Part shown: piece by piece, positions 8,881-17,217 of the stretch | Position numbering within the stretch: the first letter of the stretch is position 1 | Layout of the letters: every line of letters starts with the position of its first letter | Origin: Roseomonas alba | GTDB taxonomy: Bacteria; Pseudomonadota; Alphaproteobacteria; Acetobacterales; Acetobacteraceae | Assembly (NCBI RefSeq): GCF_019430885.1 | Contig: NZ_JAHYBZ010000002.1 | Coordinates: 806,001-870,000, forward strand | Reading direction: 5' to 3' | Length of the DNA stretch: 64,000 nt | Notes under the pieces: generated by a model | What the model was told of the DNA's origin: nothing | Database searches by the model: none | Seen by the model: the letters and a program-made list of their open reading frames with translations, nothing else | Program-made: the position numbers and the translations under genes

Positions 8881-9666
8881 GTGGATCTGGTCCTGAATCC
8901 CGTCGCCGCGATCGGCCGGGCCGTCCTCGATGCCTGCCGCCTGGTCGGCGCGCTGGCACTGTTTGCGCTCGAGGGCCTGTCGCACCTGCTGCGGCCGCCC
9001 TTCTACGGCAGGCTGTTCCTGCGGCATCTCATCGAGATCGCCTATTTCTCGCTGCCGGTCGTCTCGCTGACCGCGTTCTTCACCGGCATGGTGCTGGCGC
9101 TGCAATCCTACACCGGCTTCGCGCGCTTCAATGCCGAAGGCGCCGTTGCCAATGTCGTGGTGCTGTCCATCACCCGCGAGCTCGGCCCGGTCATCGCCTC
9201 GCTGATGGTGGCGGGGCGCATTGGCGCCTCATTCGCCGCCGAGATCGGCACCATGCGCGTCACCGACCAGATCGACGCGCTGACCACGCTGTCCACCAAC
9301 CCGATGAAGTATCTGGTCGCGCCACGGCTGCTCGCCGGCGTGCTCGCCCTGCCCTTCCTCGTGCTGGTGGCCGATATCCTCGGCGTGATGGGTGGCTGGC
9401 TGATCGGGACGACGAAGCTCGGCTTCAACTCGGCCGGCTACCTCAAGGCCACCATGGACTTCCTGCAATTCATGGACGTCACCTCGGGCCTCGTGAAGGC
9501 GGCGGTCTTCGGCTTCGTCATCACCCTGATGGGCTGCTGGTGCGGCTACAACAGCCGGGGCGGCGCGCAGGGCGTGGGCTCCGCGACGACCTCGGCCGTG
9601 GTCGCCTCCTCCATCCTCATCCTCGCCTTCGACTACATCCTGACCGAGATGTTCTTCGCCCGATGA
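8881..9666 (+). CDS. mlaE: MlaE-family ABC transporter permease
   Basis: The 261-residue protein starts at GTG four bases after alr. It has the MlaE fold: an amphipathic N-terminal interface helix, then about five membrane spans. The family core TRELGPVIASLMVAGR is near residues 98-113, with GTMRVTDQIDAL after it. Such permeases move phospholipids or other lipids between the envelope membranes with an MlaF ATPase and usually an MCE-domain (MlaD) partner. It overlaps mlaF by four bases. No MlaD gene is adjacent in the window. Confidence 0.92.
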   Translation: MDLVLNPVAAIGRAVLDACRLVGALALFALEGLSHLLRPPFYGRLFLRHLIEIAYFSLPVVSLTAFFTGMVLALQSYTGFARFNAEGAVANVVVLSITRELGPVIASLMVAGRIGASFAAEIGTMRVTDQIDALTTLSTNPMKYLVAPRLLAGVLALPFLVLVADILGVMGGWLIGTTKLGFNSAGYLKATMDFLQFMDVTSGLVKAAVFGFVITLMGCWCGYNSRGGAQGVGSATTSAVVASSILILAFDYILTEMFFAR

Positions 9667-10439
9667 CCGGCGTGATCCCGAAGATCCGCCTGCGAGGCCT
9701 GACCAAGGCCTTCGGCGAGAAGCGTGTGCTGGACGGCGTGGACCTCGATATCCGCGCCGGGCACGGCATGGTCATCCTGGGCGGGTCGGGCTCGGGCAAG
9801 TCGGTGACCATCAAGTGCATCCTGGGCCTCATCACGCCCGATGCCGGCACCATCGAGGTCGATGGCCAGGACATCCTGAAGATGCCGCGGCGCGATCGCG
9901 AGGCGCTGAACGACCGCATCGGCATGCTGTTCCAGAACGGCGCGCTCTTCGACTCGCTGCCGGTCTGGGAAAATGTCTGCTTCAAGCTGCTCGCCCAGAA
10001 GCGCATCACCCGGGCCAAGGCGCGCGACAAGGCGGCGGAGGTTCTGGCGCAGGTCGGCCTCGCGGCGTCGGTCGGCGATCTCTCGCCGGCCGAATTATCG
10101 GGCGGCATGCAGAAGCGCGTCGGCCTTGCGCGGGCCATCGCCGCCCAGCCGGACATCATCTTCTTCGACGAGCCCACCACCGGCCTCGACCCCATCATGG
10201 GCGCGGTGATCGACGGGCTGATCGTGGATGTGGTGAAGCGGCTCGGCGCGACGGCGGTCTCGATCACCCACGACATGGCGAGCGCACGGCGCATCGGCGA
10301 CGACGCGGCGATGCTGCACAGGGGAAAGATCGTCTGGACCGGGCCCGCCGCGGTGCTGGGCGAATCCGGCAACGCCATGGTGGACCAGTTCGCGCGCGGC
10401 GATCGCGAGGGGCCGATCCAGATGGAGTTGCGGCGGTAG
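9663..10439 (+). CDS. mlaF: MlaF-family ABC transporter ATP-binding protein
   Basis: The 258-residue ATPase has Walker A GGSGSGKS, Q-loop LFQNGALFDSLPV (the FQ..ALFDSL sequence is characteristic of MlaF), signature LSGGMQKR and Walker B IIFFDEPTTGLDP, ending with the H-loop ITHD. It would power lipid transport with the MlaE permease encoded just upstream. The start ATG at 9663 overlaps the permease stop. A repeat element fills the convergent gap after its stop. Confidence 0.93.
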   Translation: MTGVIPKIRLRGLTKAFGEKRVLDGVDLDIRAGHGMVILGGSGSGKSVTIKCILGLITPDAGTIEVDGQDILKMPRRDREALNDRIGMLFQNGALFDSLPVWENVCFKLLAQKRITRAKARDKAAEVLAQVGLAASVGDLSPAELSGGMQKRVGLARAIAAQPDIIFFDEPTTGLDPIMGAVIDGLIVDVVKRLGATAVSITHDMASARRIGDDAAMLHRGKIVWTGPAAVLGESGNAMVDQFARGDREGPIQMELRR

Positions 10440-10476
10440 GGTAGCTGTCGCGCGCCTGATTGCTGCAGTTGGAGTT

Positions 10477-10704
10477 GGAGTGGCTCTGCCCCTCCAAACC
10501 ACCCCGCCAAATGACCGTGTCATTTGGAAAGCCGGATACTTGGCGCCGGGTATGAAGGGCATTCTGCACCCTCACAGCGCACTCTGTGCGCAGGTGCGGG
10601 TCTCGGTATTGATCCCGCCAGCGGCGCTCTGCGCCAAGTGACGGTTTCCAAAGGCCTTGTGGCCTTTGGTGGGGTGAGCCAGAGAGGGGCAAGGCCCCTC
10701 TCGG
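10477..10704. repeat. Dispersed palindromic intergenic element, copy R3
   Basis: The element fills the convergent gap between mlaF and the luciferase-like gene. The left terminal hairpin GGAG..GGCTCTGCCCCTCC begins at 10477 and is followed by CCACCCCGCCAAATGAC and its complement (ATGACCGTGTCAT). The asymmetric core is in reverse orientation at about 10586-10612 (TGCGCAGGTGCGGGTCTCGG). The right half reads GCGCCAAGTGACGGTTTCC, then AAGGCCTTGTGGCCTT, and ends in a GAGAGGGGC...GCCCCTCTC hairpin. Both genes probably share it as a transcript end. Confidence 0.85.
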
Positions 10705-10744
10705 TTCCACAGCCCAGGAAAAGGAAAGGCGCGGCTCGCGTCGC

Positions 10745-11779
10745 TCAACCCGCCAACGGTTCCAGCGCCGGCTCACGCAGCCGCGGCGCGATCTCCCGCA
10801 TGAACAGCTTGAGCGACCGCGCCGAGAAGTCCGCCGGCATCGGCCCGGTGCGGAAGCGGACGCTCACGCCCCCGATGCCCGTCGCCGCAAGCGTGGTGAA
10901 ATCCTCCATCACCGTCGCCGGCGATCCGCATTGCAGCGGCGGCGCCGCTGCCTTGTTCTGCTCCGCCGCGCGCTGCTCGAAGGCCGAGCTCTGCGCCGCG
11001 CGGTACTGCTGCATCATCCGGAAATACGGCAGGCCGACCTCCTGCGCCTCCTCATCGGTGGGCGCGATGATCGCCGTGCGCGACACCCAGGATTCGGCGA
11101 TGGCGCGGTCGATCGCCGCATCGCTGATGCCGGCCTCCGACGCCGCCTTGCGGTAGATGTCGATGTTGCGCGCGGCACCCGCCGCCGTCGCCGCCGCCAT
11201 GATGACCGGCCGCCCCTGCCGCGCCTGGCCGACCAGCGATCCTTCGGACGCCACGGATCGCAGGATCGGCGGATGTGGCTTGGTGTAGGGCAGCGGCCGG
11301 AGCATCGGGATATCGATGTTCCAGTACTTGCCTTCGTGACGGACAGGCTCGCCCGTCCAGCATTGCAGCAGGATCTTCTCGATCTCCTCGAAGCGCTCCT
11401 GGGCGCTCGTCGGATCGATCTGGTAGCCCTTGTATTCGTGCAGGTTGACCATGCTGCCGCGGCCGAGGCCTACGATCAGCCGGCCCTTCGACAGGTTGTC
11501 GATCAGCGCGATCTGCTCGGCCATGCGCAGCGGGTGGTAGAGCGAGCTCTGCAGCACCGCGAAGCCGATCTTGATCCGGCTGGTCGCCATGGCGAGCGCG
11601 GCGGCCATGGTCGGCGGATCCACATAGGCGCAATTGCCGTCGAAATGATGCTCGGCGAGGAAGACGGCATCCATGCCCTCCGCCTCGGCGAGTTGCGCCT
11701 CGCGCACCGCCTCGTCGATGACCTGCGCATCGGCGGACGGGTTGCGGGATTCGTGAAACAGGAAGACGCCAACGCGCAT
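10745..11779 (-). CDS. LLM-class (bacterial-luciferase-like) flavin-dependent oxidoreductase
   Basis: The 344-residue protein is a TIM-barrel flavin monooxygenase of the luciferase-like superfamily. It shows the typical AEHHFDG motif (about 43-49), a GLGRGS phosphate-binding loop near 105-110, and the long SVRFRTGPMP C-terminal segment. Members oxidise alkanes, alkanesulfonates, aminophosphonates or nitrilotriacetate using reduced FMN or F420; the substrate is not evident here. It is transcribed away from the peroxiredoxin gene and ends next to repeat R3. No reductase partner is adjacent. Confidence 0.88.
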   Translation of the reverse strand: MRVGVFLFHESRNPSADAQVIDEAVREAQLAEAEGMDAVFLAEHHFDGNCAYVDPPTMAAALAMATSRIKIGFAVLQSSLYHPLRMAEQIALIDNLSKGRLIVGLGRGSMVNLHEYKGYQIDPTSAQERFEEIEKILLQCWTGEPVRHEGKYWNIDIPMLRPLPYTKPHPPILRSVASEGSLVGQARQGRPVIMAAATAAGAARNIDIYRKAASEAGISDAAIDRAIAESWVSRTAIIAPTDEEAQEVGLPYFRMMQQYRAAQSSAFEQRAAEQNKAAAPPLQCGSPATVMEDFTTLAATGIGGVSVRFRTGPMPADFSARSLKLFMREIAPRLREPALEPLAG

Positions 11780-11941
11780 ACGAAGCTCCTGCGGTCAGTG
11801 GCGCGCCTCCCGGCGGGCGGCCGCCTGGCCGGAGCCGGGCCACCCTGTTGGCAGCAGCCTAGGTCCGGCAGGCCGCGGCGGCCATCCCCCTTTGCGCGGA
11901 AATGCCCGCCGTCGGGCGATGATCTTGCGCTGAAGCAATCC

Positions 11942-12012
11942 GATCAAATCGACCCGATCAATCGAATTCTTCGAAGAAATCCATTGGACACCCGGCGCGC
12001 TCCATAGCATTG
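11942..12012 (+). promoter_or_regulatory. Candidate operator/promoter of the peroxiredoxin gene
   Basis: The 300-bp divergent gap between the luciferase-like and peroxiredoxin genes contains an AT-richer patch. It holds a near-direct repeat GATCAAATCGA / CGATCAATCGA (11942-11965), then a perfect 12-bp palindrome TTCTTCGAAGAA (11967-11978), then a possible -35 TTGGAC (11984-11989) and a weak -10 TAGCAT at 12005. A palindrome just upstream of a -35 is where an activator such as OxyR would sit, but it does not match the classic OxyR consensus closely. Confidence 0.35.
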
Positions 12013-12081
12013 CTGCACCGCACTTGGTGCATTGCACAAGGGCCGTTCCGGCGGCCCCCAAACCGCAAGGAGCGTGACCGC

Positions 12082-12657
12082 ATGCTGACCGTTGGCGACA
12101 AGTTCCCCGAATTCGCCCTGGCCGCCGTGAAGGGTGGCGCCGAGGGCCTCGGCGGCCCCGGCAAGTCCTTCACCGAGATCACCTCCGCCTCCGACGCCGG
12201 CAAGTGGAAGATCGTCTTCTTCTGGCCGAAGGACTTCACCTTCATCTGCCCGACCGAAATCGCCGCCTTCGGCAAGCTCGCCGGCGAGTTCGCCGACCGT
12301 GACGCGGTGCTCTACGGCGTGTCGACCGACAGCGAGTTCGTCCACCTGAACTGGCGCGTCTACAATGACGACATCCGCGACCTGCCGATCCCGATGCTGG
12401 CCGACACCAAGCGCGAGCTGTCGACCGCCCTCGGCATCCTGGACAAGAACGAGGGCGTGGCGCTGCGCGCGACCTTCATCGTCGATCCGGACGGCACCAT
12501 CCAGTGGGCCTCGGTGAACGGCCTGAATGTCGGCCGCAACCCGCAGGAAGTCGTGCGCGTGCTCGATGCGCTGCAGACCGACGAGCTCTGCCCCTGCAAC
12601 TGGGAGAAGGGCAAGGACGTGCTGAAGCCGCAGGAATTGTTCGAGAAGGCGGCCTGA
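12082..12657 (+). CDS. ahpC: Peroxiredoxin (AhpC/TSA family)
   Basis: The 191-residue thiol peroxidase reduces hydrogen peroxide, organic hydroperoxides and peroxynitrite. The peroxidatic cysteine is Cys56 in FTFICPTE, and resolving cysteines lie in the CPC motif (170, 172). The resolving region and the AhpD gene next to it match the mycobacterial AhpC-AhpD type, in which AhpD rather than AhpF re-reduces the enzyme. The ATG at 12082 follows an AAGGAGCG ribosome-binding site. The symbol is by family and context. Confidence 0.92.
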   Translation: MLTVGDKFPEFALAAVKGGAEGLGGPGKSFTEITSASDAGKWKIVFFWPKDFTFICPTEIAAFGKLAGEFADRDAVLYGVSTDSEFVHLNWRVYNDDIRDLPIPMLADTKRELSTALGILDKNEGVALRATFIVDPDGTIQWASVNGLNVGRNPQEVVRVLDALQTDELCPCNWEKGKDVLKPQELFEKAA

Positions 12658-12664
12658 TGTTTGT

Positions 12665-12770
12665 GCGCGGCAGCGGTAGCCGCCACACCAACCCTACCGC
12701 CGCCGCGCAAATGGGGCCAGTCAGCCCCCCTTACACCCCCCGGTCCTGCGAGTCTGATGGCTCGCAGGAC
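12665..12770 (+). terminator. Two strong intercistronic hairpins between ahpC and ahpD
   Basis: Right after the peroxiredoxin stop lies a 15-position stem with 14 pairs (12665-12679 with 12694-12708, loop 14). A second, perfect 10-bp stem GTCCTGCGAG / CTCGCAGGAC (12743-12752 with 12761-12770, loop 8) ends about 20 bases before ahpD. Neither has a U-tract, as is usual in GC-rich genomes. They may partly terminate or stabilise the ahpC message and so set the ahpC:ahpD ratio. Confidence 0.6.
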
Positions 12771-12791
12771 GTGTCGTTACCGGAGGCTATG

Positions 12792-13328
12792 ATGTCCCTC
12801 GAAGCCCTGCGCGCCCGCCTGCCCGAACATGCCAAGGACCTGAAGCTGAACCTCGGTTCGCTGGCCACTGAGCCCGTGCTGAACCAGCAGCAGCTCGCCG
12901 GCACCTTCGTGGCCAGCGCCATCGCCTCGCGCAATGCCGAGGTCACCCGCGCCATCCTCGCCGAATTCGGCCCGAAGCTCTCCCCCGAGGCGCTCGCCGC
13001 GGCCAAGGCCGCCGCCGCCATCATGGGCATGAACAACGTCTATTACCGCTTCACCCACCTGGTCGGCGGCGACTACGCCAACCTGCCCGCGAAGCTGCGC
13101 ATGAACGTCATGGCCAAGCCCGGCGTGGACAAGGTGGATTTCGAGCTCTGGTCGCTCGCCGTCTCCGCCATCAATGGCTGCGGCATGTGCATGGAAGCCC
13201 ATGAGAAGGTGGTCCTCCATGGCGGCCTGTCGAAGGAGCAGGTCCAGGCCGCGGTGCGCATCGCCGCCGTGGTCCACGCCGTGGCCGGCGTGCTCGACGC
13301 CGAGGACGCGATGGCCTCGGCGGCATAA
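12792..13328 (+). CDS. ahpD: Alkyl hydroperoxide reductase AhpD
   Basis: The 178-residue all-helical protein has the catalytic CxxC...H motif GCGMCMEAH, with Cys130, Cys133 and His137 at the same numbers as in the M. tuberculosis enzyme. It recycles the AhpC peroxiredoxin through a dihydrolipoamide-type relay. The ATG at 12792 was preferred over the one at 12789 because it leaves better spacing to the CGGAGG site. It pairs functionally with the upstream peroxiredoxin. Confidence 0.94.
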   Translation: MSLEALRARLPEHAKDLKLNLGSLATEPVLNQQQLAGTFVASAIASRNAEVTRAILAEFGPKLSPEALAAAKAAAAIMGMNNVYYRFTHLVGGDYANLPAKLRMNVMAKPGVDKVDFELWSLAVSAINGCGMCMEAHEKVVLHGGLSKEQVQAAVRIAAVVHAVAGVLDAEDAMASAA

Positions 13329-13333
13329 CGCGA

Positions 13334-13572
13334 GTGGAGAGGGGCTCTGCCCCTCTCCACACCTCACCCCGCCAGGGGCTTGGAGCCCCTGGACCGCAAT
13401 CTCCTGGCGACGGGCGCTACGGTTCGGAACAATCGCCGAGACCCGCTTTTGCGCACCGAATGCGTTTCGAGGGATTGGTGCGGCACGCCTTCTCGGCGCC
13501 AGGTTGAGGTTTCCAAAGGCCTTTCGGCCTTTGGTGGGGTGAGGCTTGGAGAGGGGCAAAGCCCCTCTCCAA
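13334..13572. repeat. Dispersed palindromic intergenic element, copy R4 (clearest copy)
   Basis: This 239-bp copy spans the convergent gap between ahpD and the GFA gene almost exactly. The order is: hairpin GGAGAGGGG...CCCCTCTCC; ACCTCACCCCGCCA; palindrome CAGGGGCTTGGAGCCCCTGG; core in forward orientation (CGGAAC, then GCCGAGACCCGCTTTTGCGC); GGCGCCAGGTTGAGGTTTCC; palindrome AAAGGCC...GGCCTTT; GGTGGGGTGAGG; hairpin GGAGAGGGG...CCCCTCTCC. The right half is the mirror of the left. It serves well as the type copy. Confidence 0.9.
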
Positions 13573-13579
13573 TTCCCGC

Positions 13580-14086
13580 TCAGCTCCCCGGATCCGCGCT
13601 GTCCGGCACCACCGCTTCCGCCTTCAGCCGCGCGCGCATCGCCCGCACCCGCTCCCGGCTTTCCGCCGGCCAGACCGAGGCCGCCTCGTAGAATTCCGGC
13701 ACGGCCTTCGCGCCCTCCGGCAGCACCACCCAGGGCAGCCTGGTCGAGGTGTAGATGTGGATGTCCGGCGGAAATTCCGCCGGCCGCGCCAGCGTGCCTA
13801 CCCGCACGAAGCGCACCGCCGGCCCCGCCTGGGGATAATTGCTCCACACCGCGACATGGCAGTCCGGGCAGCGCGCGATGAGCTGCCCGCGTCCGCTGGC
13901 CGACGGCGTATGCACCAGCTCAGGGTGGCCGGCCGTCAGCACGACATGATCCGCCTCCCAAAGCGCGTTCAGCGCGTGCACCGAGCCCGTCTCCCGCTGG
14001 CACCAAGTGCAGTGGCAGGCATGGACGATCAGCGGCCGTCCCTCGACGCGATAGCGCACATGCCCGCAGGTGCATCCGCCTTCCAT
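13580..14086 (-). CDS. GFA-family (glutathione-dependent formaldehyde-activating-like) zinc protein
   Basis: The 168-residue protein has the GFA/CENP-V zinc ligands: GCTCGHVRY near the N-terminus, CHCTWCQ near residue 27 and CPDC near residue 75. The start at 14086 follows a GGAGGAAAC ribosome-binding site; longer upstream frames were rejected. Many family members have no demonstrated formaldehyde activity, so only a zinc-binding fold can be claimed. It is divergent from the TauD-type gene and ends eight bases from repeat R4. Confidence 0.85.
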   Translation of the reverse strand: MEGGCTCGHVRYRVEGRPLIVHACHCTWCQRETGSVHALNALWEADHVVLTAGHPELVHTPSASGRGQLIARCPDCHVAVWSNYPQAGPAVRFVRVGTLARPAEFPPDIHIYTSTRLPWVVLPEGAKAVPEFYEAASVWPAESRERVRAMRARLKAEAVVPDSADPGS

Positions 14087-14244
14087 CGTTTCCTCCCGAC
14101 ACTGTGTCCGCGGCTGGACGGCGCCAGTGTCGCGCATCGCGCCGGTGCGGCGCCATGCATCTTGACCCCCTCCCCCCGCCGGGGCGACGCTTTCCCCAGA
14201 AGAACCCGGCCCACCGGGACCGGGCAGGCTGGAGGACACCGCCC

Positions 14245-15129
14245 ATGACTCTTACGCTGACACCGCTGCATCCACTCTTCGTGGCCGAGGCCTCCGGCAT
14301 CGACCTCCGCGAGCCCGTGCCCGCCGGCATCGCCGAGGAGATCCACCGCGCCATGAACCAGTATGCGGTGCTGGTCTTCCGCGACCAGAAGCTCGACGAC
14401 GACCAGCAGATGAATTTCGGCCGGGCGTTGGGGAAGCTGGAACCGACGCGCGGCGTGGTGGACGCCCACAAGCACCGGCTGAAGCACCAGGAGATGAACG
14501 ACATCTCCAACCTCGACACCGACGGCAAGCTGCTCGCCGCCGATGATCGCCGGCGCATGTTCGCGCTCGGCAACCGGCTCTGGCACAGCGATTCGTCGTT
14601 CAAGTCGACGCCGGCACTCTATTCCATGCTGCATGCGCGGGTGATCCCGCCCGAGGGCGGCGACACCGAGTTCGCCGACATGCGAGCCGCCTGGGACGCC
14701 CTGCCCGAGGCCGAGAAGGCCAAGCTGCGCCCGCTTACCACCTGGCATTCGCTGATCTATTCCCGCGCCCAACTCGGCTTCGCGGACTACACCGAGGAGG
14801 AGAAGAAGGCCTTCGCCCCCGTCCCGCAGCGGCTGGTCCGCCGCCATCCGGGCTCCGGCCGTGTCTCCCTCTATCTTTCCGCCCATATCGGCCGGGTCGA
14901 GGGCATGCCCGTGCCCGAGGGCATGATGATGATCCGCGACCTGACGGAACACGCGACGCAGCGCGACTTCGTCTACCGCCACGCATGGCGGCAGAACGAC
15001 CTGGTCATGTGGGACAATCGCTGCACCCTGCACCGCGCCCGGCCCTTCGAGGACAGCACCTATCCGCGCGACATGCGCCGCGTGACGCTGGAGGATGTGG
15101 CGCCGACGCTGCAGCAGCAGGCCGCATGA
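14245..15129 (+). CDS. TauD/TfdA-family Fe(II)/2-oxoglutarate dioxygenase
   Basis: This 294-residue enzyme belongs to the taurine/2,4-D dioxygenase family. The iron facial triad is visible as His114 and Asp116 in WHSDSSFK and His263 in TLHRAR, with the co-substrate arginine a few residues later. The family hydroxylates taurine, phenoxy acids, alkyl sulfates or related small acids; the substrate is not evident. The start at 14245 follows a GGAGGACACC site. It is divergent from the GFA gene, and a short terminal-type hairpin follows its stop. Confidence 0.9.
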   Translation: MTLTLTPLHPLFVAEASGIDLREPVPAGIAEEIHRAMNQYAVLVFRDQKLDDDQQMNFGRALGKLEPTRGVVDAHKHRLKHQEMNDISNLDTDGKLLAADDRRRMFALGNRLWHSDSSFKSTPALYSMLHARVIPPEGGDTEFADMRAAWDALPEAEKAKLRPLTTWHSLIYSRAQLGFADYTEEEKKAFAPVPQRLVRRHPGSGRVSLYLSAHIGRVEGMPVPEGMMMIRDLTEHATQRDFVYRHAWRQNDLVMWDNRCTLHRARPFEDSTYPRDMRRVTLEDVAPTLQQQAA

Positions 15130-15136
15130 CGCCCAC

Positions 15137-15163
15137 CCGGAAAGGGGCATCGCCCCCTTCCGG
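15137..15163. terminator. Bidirectional hairpin terminator (solitary repeat-end hairpin)
   Basis: A stem CCGGAAAGGGGC / GCCCCCTTCCGG with one small irregularity lies in the 48-bp convergent gap between the dioxygenase and the secreted tandem-domain protein. It closely resembles the end hairpins of the dispersed repeat family and appears to be that module on its own. Confidence 0.65.
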
Positions 15164-15177
15164 AGAGCGCGAGGACG

Positions 15178-15666
15178 CTATTGCCGGGTGGGTACCCCGG
15201 TGTTCAGGCTGATGTTGCCCTCGGGATCGATCCGAGCCTGAACATTGCCGCCTCCCGCGGACGACACCTGGGCACGCCAGGAACCATCGCTCTGCTGGGT
15301 CAGGTCGCGGATGTTCTGCAGGCCCGCGGCCTCCAGATGGCTGCGTGCGTCGCTCTCGGCCATGCCCGCGCCGGGGGTCTGCGTCGTCGCGGACCGCCTG
15401 ACCGGCAGCCCGGTGTTCAGGACGATGTTGCCCTGCGTATCGATCCTCGCCAGCACATTCCCCCCTGACCCCGGGGTGACCTGGGCACGCCATGTGCCAT
15501 CGCTCTGCTGGGTCAGATCGCGGATGTTCCGCAGGCCGGCGGCCTCCAGGCGACTGAGCACCTGGGCTTCGGTCATGCTGCCCGTCGTCGTGGATTGCGC
15601 CCACGCGACGGGCCCAAGACCAATACCGAAGGCAACGGCAAAGGCTGCTACTGCTGCTCGGTTCAT
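15178..15666 (-). CDS. Exported protein with two tandem PepSY/SipA-like domains
   Basis: The 162-residue product starts with a signal peptide ending in VAWA (about residue 23). It then has two 61-residue copies of one unit, each containing LEAAGL.NIRDLTQQSDG.WRAQV, GGNV.ARID..GNI.LNTG. The copies are about 70 percent identical, indicating a recent internal duplication. The strand pattern, with a DG turn and an ARID..GNI hairpin, resembles PepSY-type periplasmic domains, but I cannot name a function. Met10 of a longer frame was chosen as start because the signal peptide then begins correctly. Confidence 0.75.
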   Translation of the reverse strand: MNRAAVAAFAVAFGIGLGPVAWAQSTTTGSMTEAQVLSRLEAAGLRNIRDLTQQSDGTWRAQVTPGSGGNVLARIDTQGNIVLNTGLPVRRSATTQTPGAGMAESDARSHLEAAGLQNIRDLTQQSDGSWRAQVSSAGGGNVQARIDPEGNISLNTGVPTRQ

Positions 15667-16154
15667 GACGCATCTCCCTTGGCTTTTTTTCATCGCATTC
15701 AGTGGGGCGATGATCCCTGTCAGGCTCGGCCGCCATGGCAGGCGGTCGGGGCAGGCGGCTCTGTCGTCGGAGAGGCGTGGGTCGTGCCGCGTTCCGGCAC
15801 CCGGAGCTCCATCCGACGGATGGCGTGGGCTGGATGAACCTATGGGAGAGTGAATTCGATTCAGTTTCGCATTTTCCGTCCCCGGAGGGTAGCGAATCCG
15901 TCAGCGCCCTGGCCGCTTCCGCGGTGCCCCTGGGCGACGTGCCACAGATGCGGCAATGCCTTTTGGAAGTCCTGCAAGCCGTATCGAAGCGCCGGCAAGG
16001 TGGTGGGTGCGATGGCGGAGGGGAAGCCGAACCCCTCAGGGGTCATCGTGCCCGTTCTTGGGTCGGGCGCCCGCGCCGTGGTTCCTGTGCGCCCGAGTGG
16101 TCGCTAGCGCCGCCGGCGTCGACGTACCCCAGGATCGCCGCGGTGTCGCGGTGG
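15667..16154. other. Intergenic stretch without a recognisable gene
   Basis: This roughly 490-bp gap upstream of the tandem-domain gene contains only short overlapping frames (for example 15850-16107 forward and 15861-16046 reverse) with no family resemblance or ribosome-binding site. An AT-richer patch near 15845-15885 may carry a promoter. Repeat copy R5 follows. Confidence 0.5.
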
Positions 16155-16467
16155 GCCTCCTGGCGAGGCTCCAAACCTCACCCCATCAAAGCCCGCAAGG
16201 CCAATGGACACCGCAACGTGGCGCCGGGCGCCAGAGGCCAAACCAAGGGCTGAACACGTCTCCTGCACGGTGCCGGGAGACATGCCATCGGGTCCGGCGC
16301 CGCGTGGGCTCCGGCATCGCGGAACAGACGCTATGCGCCCCCCGCCAAGCGATAGCTTCCAAAGGCCCTGTGGCCTATGCGGGCGCCCATTGGCGTTGCG
16401 CCGCAACGTCAATGGGCGCCCGTGGTGGCGCGAGGTCCGGAGAGGAACAAAGCCCCCCTGTCCGGTC
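16155..16467. repeat. Dispersed palindromic intergenic element, copy R5 (degenerate)
   Basis: The left end is decayed (CTCCAAACCTCACCCCATCAAAG). The nested palindrome CCATTGGCGTTGC..GCAACGTCAATGG at 16388-16412 is nearly perfect. The right half includes CTTCCAAAGGCC..TGGCCT and ends with a CCGGAGAGG...CCTGTCCGG hairpin at 16437-16466. The asymmetric core is not convincing in this copy. It ends just before the glycine-zipper gene stop. Confidence 0.65.
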
Positions 16468-16477
16468 CACCGGCGCC

Positions 16478-16789
16478 TTACTGCGGCGCCCGTTCCCCGG
16501 CGCGGTACCCGCTCTGATACGCCGCGTTGAGCTGCTGCTGCCGCTGTTCCGCTGCCTGGCGCTGAGCGACCTCGTGCTGGTTCCACAGATAACCGCCGAG
16601 CGCACCCGCACCGGCGCCGATCAGCGCGCCGACGCCGGCATGGGCGGTGAAGGACCCGATCGCCGCGCCGGCGAGCGCGCCGACGCCGCTGCCGATCAGC
16701 GTGTCGCGGCCGCTCTGCGTCATCTGGCCGTTGGAGCAGGCGCCGAGGCCGAGGGCGAGGGCCGCGGGAAGAAGGACCATCTTGCGCAT
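16478..16789 (-). CDS. Glycine-zipper outer-membrane-type lipoprotein (copy 1)
   Basis: The 103-residue protein has a lipoprotein signal with lipobox LGLGAC (Cys18). Residues 33-67 are a glycine-zipper repeat (GSGVGALAGAAIGS, GALIGAGAGALGG), and a Gln-rich C-terminal helix follows. Such SlyB/OsmB-like lipoproteins insert zipper hairpins into the envelope. It is the downstream partner of the Rap1a-like gene 15 bases upstream. The same two-gene pair is repeated next door at 17451-18139. Confidence 0.85.
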   Translation of the reverse strand: MRKMVLLPAALALGLGACSNGQMTQSGRDTLIGSGVGALAGAAIGSFTAHAGVGALIGAGAGALGGYLWNQHEVAQRQAAEQRQQQLNAAYQSGYRAGERAPQ

Positions 16790-16803
16790 GGTGTGCTCTC
16801 CTC

Positions 16804-17217
16804 TCAGCGCGACGCGCCGCGGCGCGCGGGCTGGGGGCAGGGATAGGTGGCGATGAACCAGCGGGCGAGGCCATCCACGGCCAGTTCGCTGCCCGACTGC
16901 GGATTGGCCTGCGCCCAGGCGGCGAAGCCGCCGGCGGCCTGCTCGCCGGTCGGCGCCGGGGTCGGCACGCAGAAGAGCGGGCGGAAGCGCGTGCCTGGGC
17001 GCGTCATCACCGCGTGATACTGCGCGAAGCCCAAGATGAAGCCCCGGCAGAGACCAGAGGCGTTGGCATAGGCCGGATCCCCGGCTGGAACGGCGCAGAG
17101 CGTGGCGAGTTCGGCCACCGTGGCGGTGTGCGAACCCTGCGCGGCCTGTGGCGTCTGGGCCATGGCCGGGACGGCGGCGCAGAGCGCCGCTGCCGTGAGA
17201 ATGGTCTTGAGGCGCAT
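16804..17217 (-). CDS. Exported Rap1a/Tai-like four-cysteine protein (copy 1)
   Basis: The 137-residue product has a signal peptide ending in PAMA (about residue 20). The mature domain has four cysteines at 41, 57, 83 and 127 and the end motif ATYPCP. This layout matches the Rap1a/Tai immunity-protein domain, named for type VI secretion immunity proteins, but many members are simply conserved periplasmic proteins of unknown role. No secretion effector is adjacent. Cysteine spacing is identical to the second copy at 17702-18139. Confidence 0.78.
   Translation of the reverse strand: MRLKTILTAAALCAAVPAMAQTPQAAQGSHTATVAELATLCAVPAGDPAYANASGLCRGFILGFAQYHAVMTRPGTRFRPLFCVPTPAPTGEQAAGGFAAWAQANPQSGSELAVDGLARWFIATYPCPQPARRGASR

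Noticed and set aside
15735-16253. Forward open frames in the gap upstream of repeat R5
   Set aside because: No ribosome-binding site, no family signature, and they run into the repeat element.
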